DNA of 64,000 bases from Nitzschia sp. pyKryTriq1 (Eukaryota; Bacillariophyta; Bacillariophyceae; Bacillariales; Bacillariaceae): the NCBI GenBank assembly GCA_956465555.1, contig OY101125.1, positions 436,501 through 500,500 of the forward strand, in the 5' to 3' direction. Position numbers and translations under genes: made by a program. Positions 61,345-64,000 of this stretch are shown piece after piece. Each line of letters opens with the position of its first letter. The first letter of the stretch is position 1. The notes below the pieces were generated by a model. That model was given only the letters and a program-made list of their open reading frames with translations, had not been told where the DNA came from and searched no databases.

Positions 61345-62112
61345 ATGACAATCGCCGAGCAGAGATGTACGTTCCTAGCTCTGCTGATAGGATGTCTCTA
61401 TTCGGTCGGAAATGTATCCGTGACAATCGCGTTCTCGCCTACCACCACTACCAGCACCACCCTACGACATCATGATCCAATCATTATTACTCAGCACCAT
61501 CAGCAGCGCTATGACTCGTCATGCCGCCGAATACCGTCTGGATTGAAGGGGAAAGGATCTGACGGAAACGATAATGATACTGCGCGTGGTGGCTTGATAA
61601 ATCGATTCCTGAATCCTCGTCTTGACGATCCTTTCTTGCCTCTCACCGAAGCTGGATTAGTGCAGGTGGTGGGGCCGACCCTTCAGCTATTTTGGTTGGT
61701 ATCTTTGGATAGTCCTTACCCATCCTGGGCCCAACCATTCTACGATTATACGTTTGCGCCACAAGGGGCCTTTCTGGCTCCTACCTTGATTCACGGTGCG
61801 GGCTTGGCGTGCTGTTGGCTCCTCGGTTGTTTGGCGGCGCGTTCTTATGAGCTCCCGAATTTTCGGGCCCAGGACGGAGATTACAGCCGAGTGGTGTCAT
61901 CGACCATCCAGGCCGGGGCGTTTGCCTGTGGAATACTCATTCTAGCAACACAATTCGATTTATATCAAGAACTTGGGGGCTTTGTCCAAGTGGGGGATTC
62001 TCCAGAGTCGGACGTGCGAATTTATCGAGCGCTCGTCGAAGTCATCAACGACATCTTTTTCGAGTTTATCGTTCTTTTACCGTGGCGTCTCTTCCGGTCC
62101 AATTTTGACTAG
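61345..62112 (+). CDS. Predicted plastid membrane protein, unknown function
   Basis: 255 aa. Residues 1-30 are a signal peptide ending 'VTIAF-SPT', an Ala-Phe site of the plastid-import type, followed by a His/Thr/Ser-rich transit-like stretch. The mature part has 'NPRLDDPFLPLTEAGLVQVVGPTLQLFWLVSLDSPYPSW'. Hydrophobic segments near 'LIHGAGLACCWLLGCLAA', 'IQAGAFACGILILATQFDLY' and 'VINDIFFEFIVLLPWRLF' give two to three spans. The well-formed conserved-looking blocks suggest a family shared by algae, but I cannot name it. It starts divergently, 522 nt from another plastid-type membrane protein. Confidence 0.65.
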   Translation: MTIAEQRCTFLALLIGCLYSVGNVSVTIAFSPTTTTSTTLRHHDPIIITQHHQQRYDSSCRRIPSGLKGKGSDGNDNDTARGGLINRFLNPRLDDPFLPLTEAGLVQVVGPTLQLFWLVSLDSPYPSWAQPFYDYTFAPQGAFLAPTLIHGAGLACCWLLGCLAARSYELPNFRAQDGDYSRVVSSTIQAGAFACGILILATQFDLYQELGGFVQVGDSPESDVRIYRALVEVINDIFFEFIVLLPWRLFRSNFD

Positions 62113-62211
62113 CTAAGCTAGGAGCAGGCGATTAACATGATAATGGATGGAAGTCAAGATACATGCTACTCTAGACCCTTACCTGTCTAGGAGGCATTTC
62201 GAGCTGCTATA

Positions 62212-64000
62212 TTATCGTTTCTTGCGACGCCTATTGTTTTGACCAGAGGTGTTTTGTGGAGATGCTGGACCGTCGTGATGAGGGGGGTCGGGTGTGGAGA
62301 CTGACGATGAGGATGCACCAATGACAATGCTCTTGAAGACGAGCTGCAACGAATCTGGCTGATCGTTGTACCATTCCAGCAATGCGGCCCAGGCATCATC
62401 CAAATCTGGTCGAGTAAACAAACCATTATCGGATACGGATGATGACGCTGATGCGGATGGACCGTGATTGTTGTGACTGCTCCGTCCGCGGATAGATGAT
62501 CTCGAGGAGAATTCGTTCACGGCGACGTACACTATCGATGCCAACACTACAATCCATGCAACCAAAACTGTGAACGTATCATACGGTGTTTGCCAATCGA
62601 ATTCATCTTCCACTGAAAATGACGTCGTCGGAGACATGTTCTGTGCCTTTTGTTGCGTAAGATTCTTGACGGCTTGAGAAGTAACTCGCTGCATCTCGGC
62701 CATATCTTTCCACGGATAGTTTTGTCTGTGAACTTCAGCCACTCGCTGGATGATGGACACTGCTCGTGTCAAGCTACCTTCCGGTGAAGTTGAAGATGAT
62801 TCTGAATCATCAGTTGGCTTTTCCGTTGTTGTTGTGGATGTTGTCATTGGAGGATTTCGCTGTTCCTTCTGCTGTCGAGCACGCAACTGCTGCAAGATTT
62901 TCGCCGACAACTCTCTCGGATTGTCAGCACTGGGCGGCGCTTGATCCGGTCGAAGAGGAAAGCGCTCGGTGGCCTCGATACAAATCACGGAGATGGCAAG
63001 TGATTTTTCGAATATGGCGGCGTGTTTGTCACAGGGCATAATCGCCACTAGAGTCCCCGGGTGATTGGCCACGCTATCCAGCAATGACGTATAGGACTCT
63101 CTTTCGACATGATCTCTGATGACTGCTGGAAAGTAGTCCTCTTCGCCTTCTTTGTAGAGCCAGACGGTTTTGAAAGCCATGTGCTTTTGGCAGGAAAGAG
63201 AATCCCAGTCGCAATCGTCGTATCGTATCAAGGATTCGCGAGCCAAAAAGATCCCTTGGAGTATGTTCCTGGTCCAGATTGGCGTGGGTTTAGAGGGCGG
63301 CACCACCAGAACAGTGAGTATCTTTGGTATTTTGTTAGGTGGTGTCGAAGATTGTTTGTCACGAAGGCTTTTGAGCAAAGTCGTGGACTGCTGTTGTTGT
63401 TGCTGATTCTGCTTTGATTTGTTGATATCACAAGGAAAGCAGGGCGGTTGCAACGGCCCCATGACATGAATACGCTCCCACGGCTCTGTGGTCTCGGCAA
63501 AACTATGCTGCGCCTTGTCCGAGTCGACCCCTGGGATACTATCGACCGGTGCGAATTCCATTAATATCGCTGCAACGGGGCCGAAATAGTCGATGGGTCT
63601 ACGCAGTGGTGGCAATCCAGAGTCCACCCGCATCTTGTTCATTTCCATGAAGGCACTGGTTATGGATAGACTATGTAATCGTTGACCGAGGAGCCTCCAA
63701 AGTCGCTTTAACCAACTCCCACCCCCTTGACCGGTCCAAGCGGCATCATGCTCAACCGCCAAGGGAACAAAGGAATGACTGGCTACCGCGACAATCGGTA
63801 CTCCCCATGCCTCACTCATCCACATAGCCCCGACAAGTGACGCGTCAGTGATCATGACATCTGGATATTTGCCCTCATTGGTCCCACCCGAAGGCAATCT
63901 TGGGTCGGATAGTGGAATATAATTTTTGATCAGAAGCGAAGTGCCGGGTGCAGCCTGGATTGCACAAGAGTCAAAGGGCTGCAAACTAATGGGCCCTTGA
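62212..64000 (-). CDS. UDP-glycosyltransferase-like membrane protein (5' end outside window)
   Basis: The frame is open to the window edge, so the N-terminus is missing; about 596 residues are visible. The first half resembles the acceptor-side domain of GT1-type glycosyltransferases: 'KYPDVMITDASLVGAMWMSEAWGVPIVAVASHSFVPL', 'WLKRLWRLLGQRLHSLSI', 'RPIDYFGPVAAILMEFAPVDSI'. The donor-binding half is weak: 'WERIHVMGPLQPPCFPC' and 'VANHPGTLVAIMPCDKHAAIFEKSLAI' fit position but not a clear signature. A membrane span near the end ('FTVLVAWIVVLASIVYVAV') is followed by a Ser-rich cytosolic tail ending in basic 'NNRRRKKR'. This topology fits ER-anchored UGTs. Substrate unknown; the family call is moderate. 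Confidence 0.5.
   Translation of the reverse strand, partial: QGPISLQPFDSCAIQAAPGTSLLIKNYIPLSDPRLPSGGTNEGKYPDVMITDASLVGAMWMSEAWGVPIVAVASHSFVPLAVEHDAAWTGQGGGSWLKRLWRLLGQRLHSLSITSAFMEMNKMRVDSGLPPLRRPIDYFGPVAAILMEFAPVDSIPGVDSDKAQHSFAETTEPWERIHVMGPLQPPCFPCDINKSKQNQQQQQQSTTLLKSLRDKQSSTPPNKIPKILTVLVVPPSKPTPIWTRNILQGIFLARESLIRYDDCDWDSLSCQKHMAFKTVWLYKEGEEDYFPAVIRDHVERESYTSLLDSVANHPGTLVAIMPCDKHAAIFEKSLAISVICIEATERFPLRPDQAPPSADNPRELSAKILQQLRARQQKEQRNPPMTTSTTTTEKPTDDSESSSTSPEGSLTRAVSIIQRVAEVHRQNYPWKDMAEMQRVTSQAVKNLTQQKAQNMSPTTSFSVEDEFDWQTPYDTFTVLVAWIVVLASIVYVAVNEFSSRSSIRGRSSHNNHGPSASASSSVSDNGLFTRPDLDDAWAALLEWYNDQPDSLQLVFKSIVIGASSSSVSTPDPPHHDGPASPQNTSGQNNRRRKKR

Noticed and set aside
1-64000. CRISPR arrays, operons, rRNA or prokaryotic islands
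   Set aside because: No regularly spaced identical repeats with unique spacers; introns are present in most genes; no rRNA-like sequence noticed. The tandem repeats found do not have spacer structure.

Overview
The window looks like nuclear DNA of a diatom, probably a pennate one. The signs are short spliceosomal introns (82-187 nt, most near 105 nt) with GTAAG/GTATG donors, genes on both strands without operons, long N/Q/S/H low-complexity tracts, Pro/Thr ('PTxAPT') extracellular linkers, ER signal peptides followed by 'xxAF'-type plastid-targeting motifs, a CRAL-TRIO-like + DUF6824 gene pair, and the N-terminus of a receptor-type nucleotide cyclase. I do not assign a species. All calls come from reading the sequence; no database search was possible. 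Splice models were checked by frame continuity and, where given, by total length divisible by three.

Left part (0-15 kb), mostly single-copy housekeeping genes: the 5' part of a receptor-type cyclase gene (-), an ATP-type phosphofructokinase with a signal-peptide-like N-terminus (+), a calcineurin-like phosphoesterase (-), a SUV3-like RNA helicase (+), a SET-domain protein (-), an unknown protein (+) and a SOUL haem-binding protein (+).

Middle part (15-43 kb), a zone of tandem and segmental duplication: two leishmanolysin-like metallopeptidases (-,-); a RanBP2-type zinc-finger protein and a POT1-like telomere-binding protein; two CRAL-TRIO-like/DUF6824 genes around a decayed retrotransposon scrap; a papain-family cysteine peptidase; a roughly 0.8 kb imperfect palindrome beside a dispersed repeat; and two near-identical 5'-nucleotidase-like genes with EF-hands. 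The first nucleotidase copy runs into a 496-bp tandem triplication of its EF-hand module. A decayed first exon of the cysteine peptidase lies before the second nucleotidase, so peptidase and nucleotidase were duplicated together.

Right part (43-64 kb), single-copy again: Ku70, a small three-exon membrane protein, a beta-propeller receptor-like membrane protein, a plastid-type cold-shock-domain protein, a repeat-rich protein with a CAP-like end, a ferredoxin-dependent bilin reductase, two predicted plastid membrane proteins of unknown function, and a glycosyltransferase cut by the window end.

Most interesting for follow-up: the overlapping-ORF EF-hand triplication (37.86-39.28 kb), the long palindrome with A-box-like ends (34.6-35.4 kb), the peptidase/nucleotidase segmental duplication that dates the palindrome insertion, the POT1-like protein with its long extra N-terminal region, and recurring clusters of GTAC/ACCGGT palindromic words in intergenic DNA.
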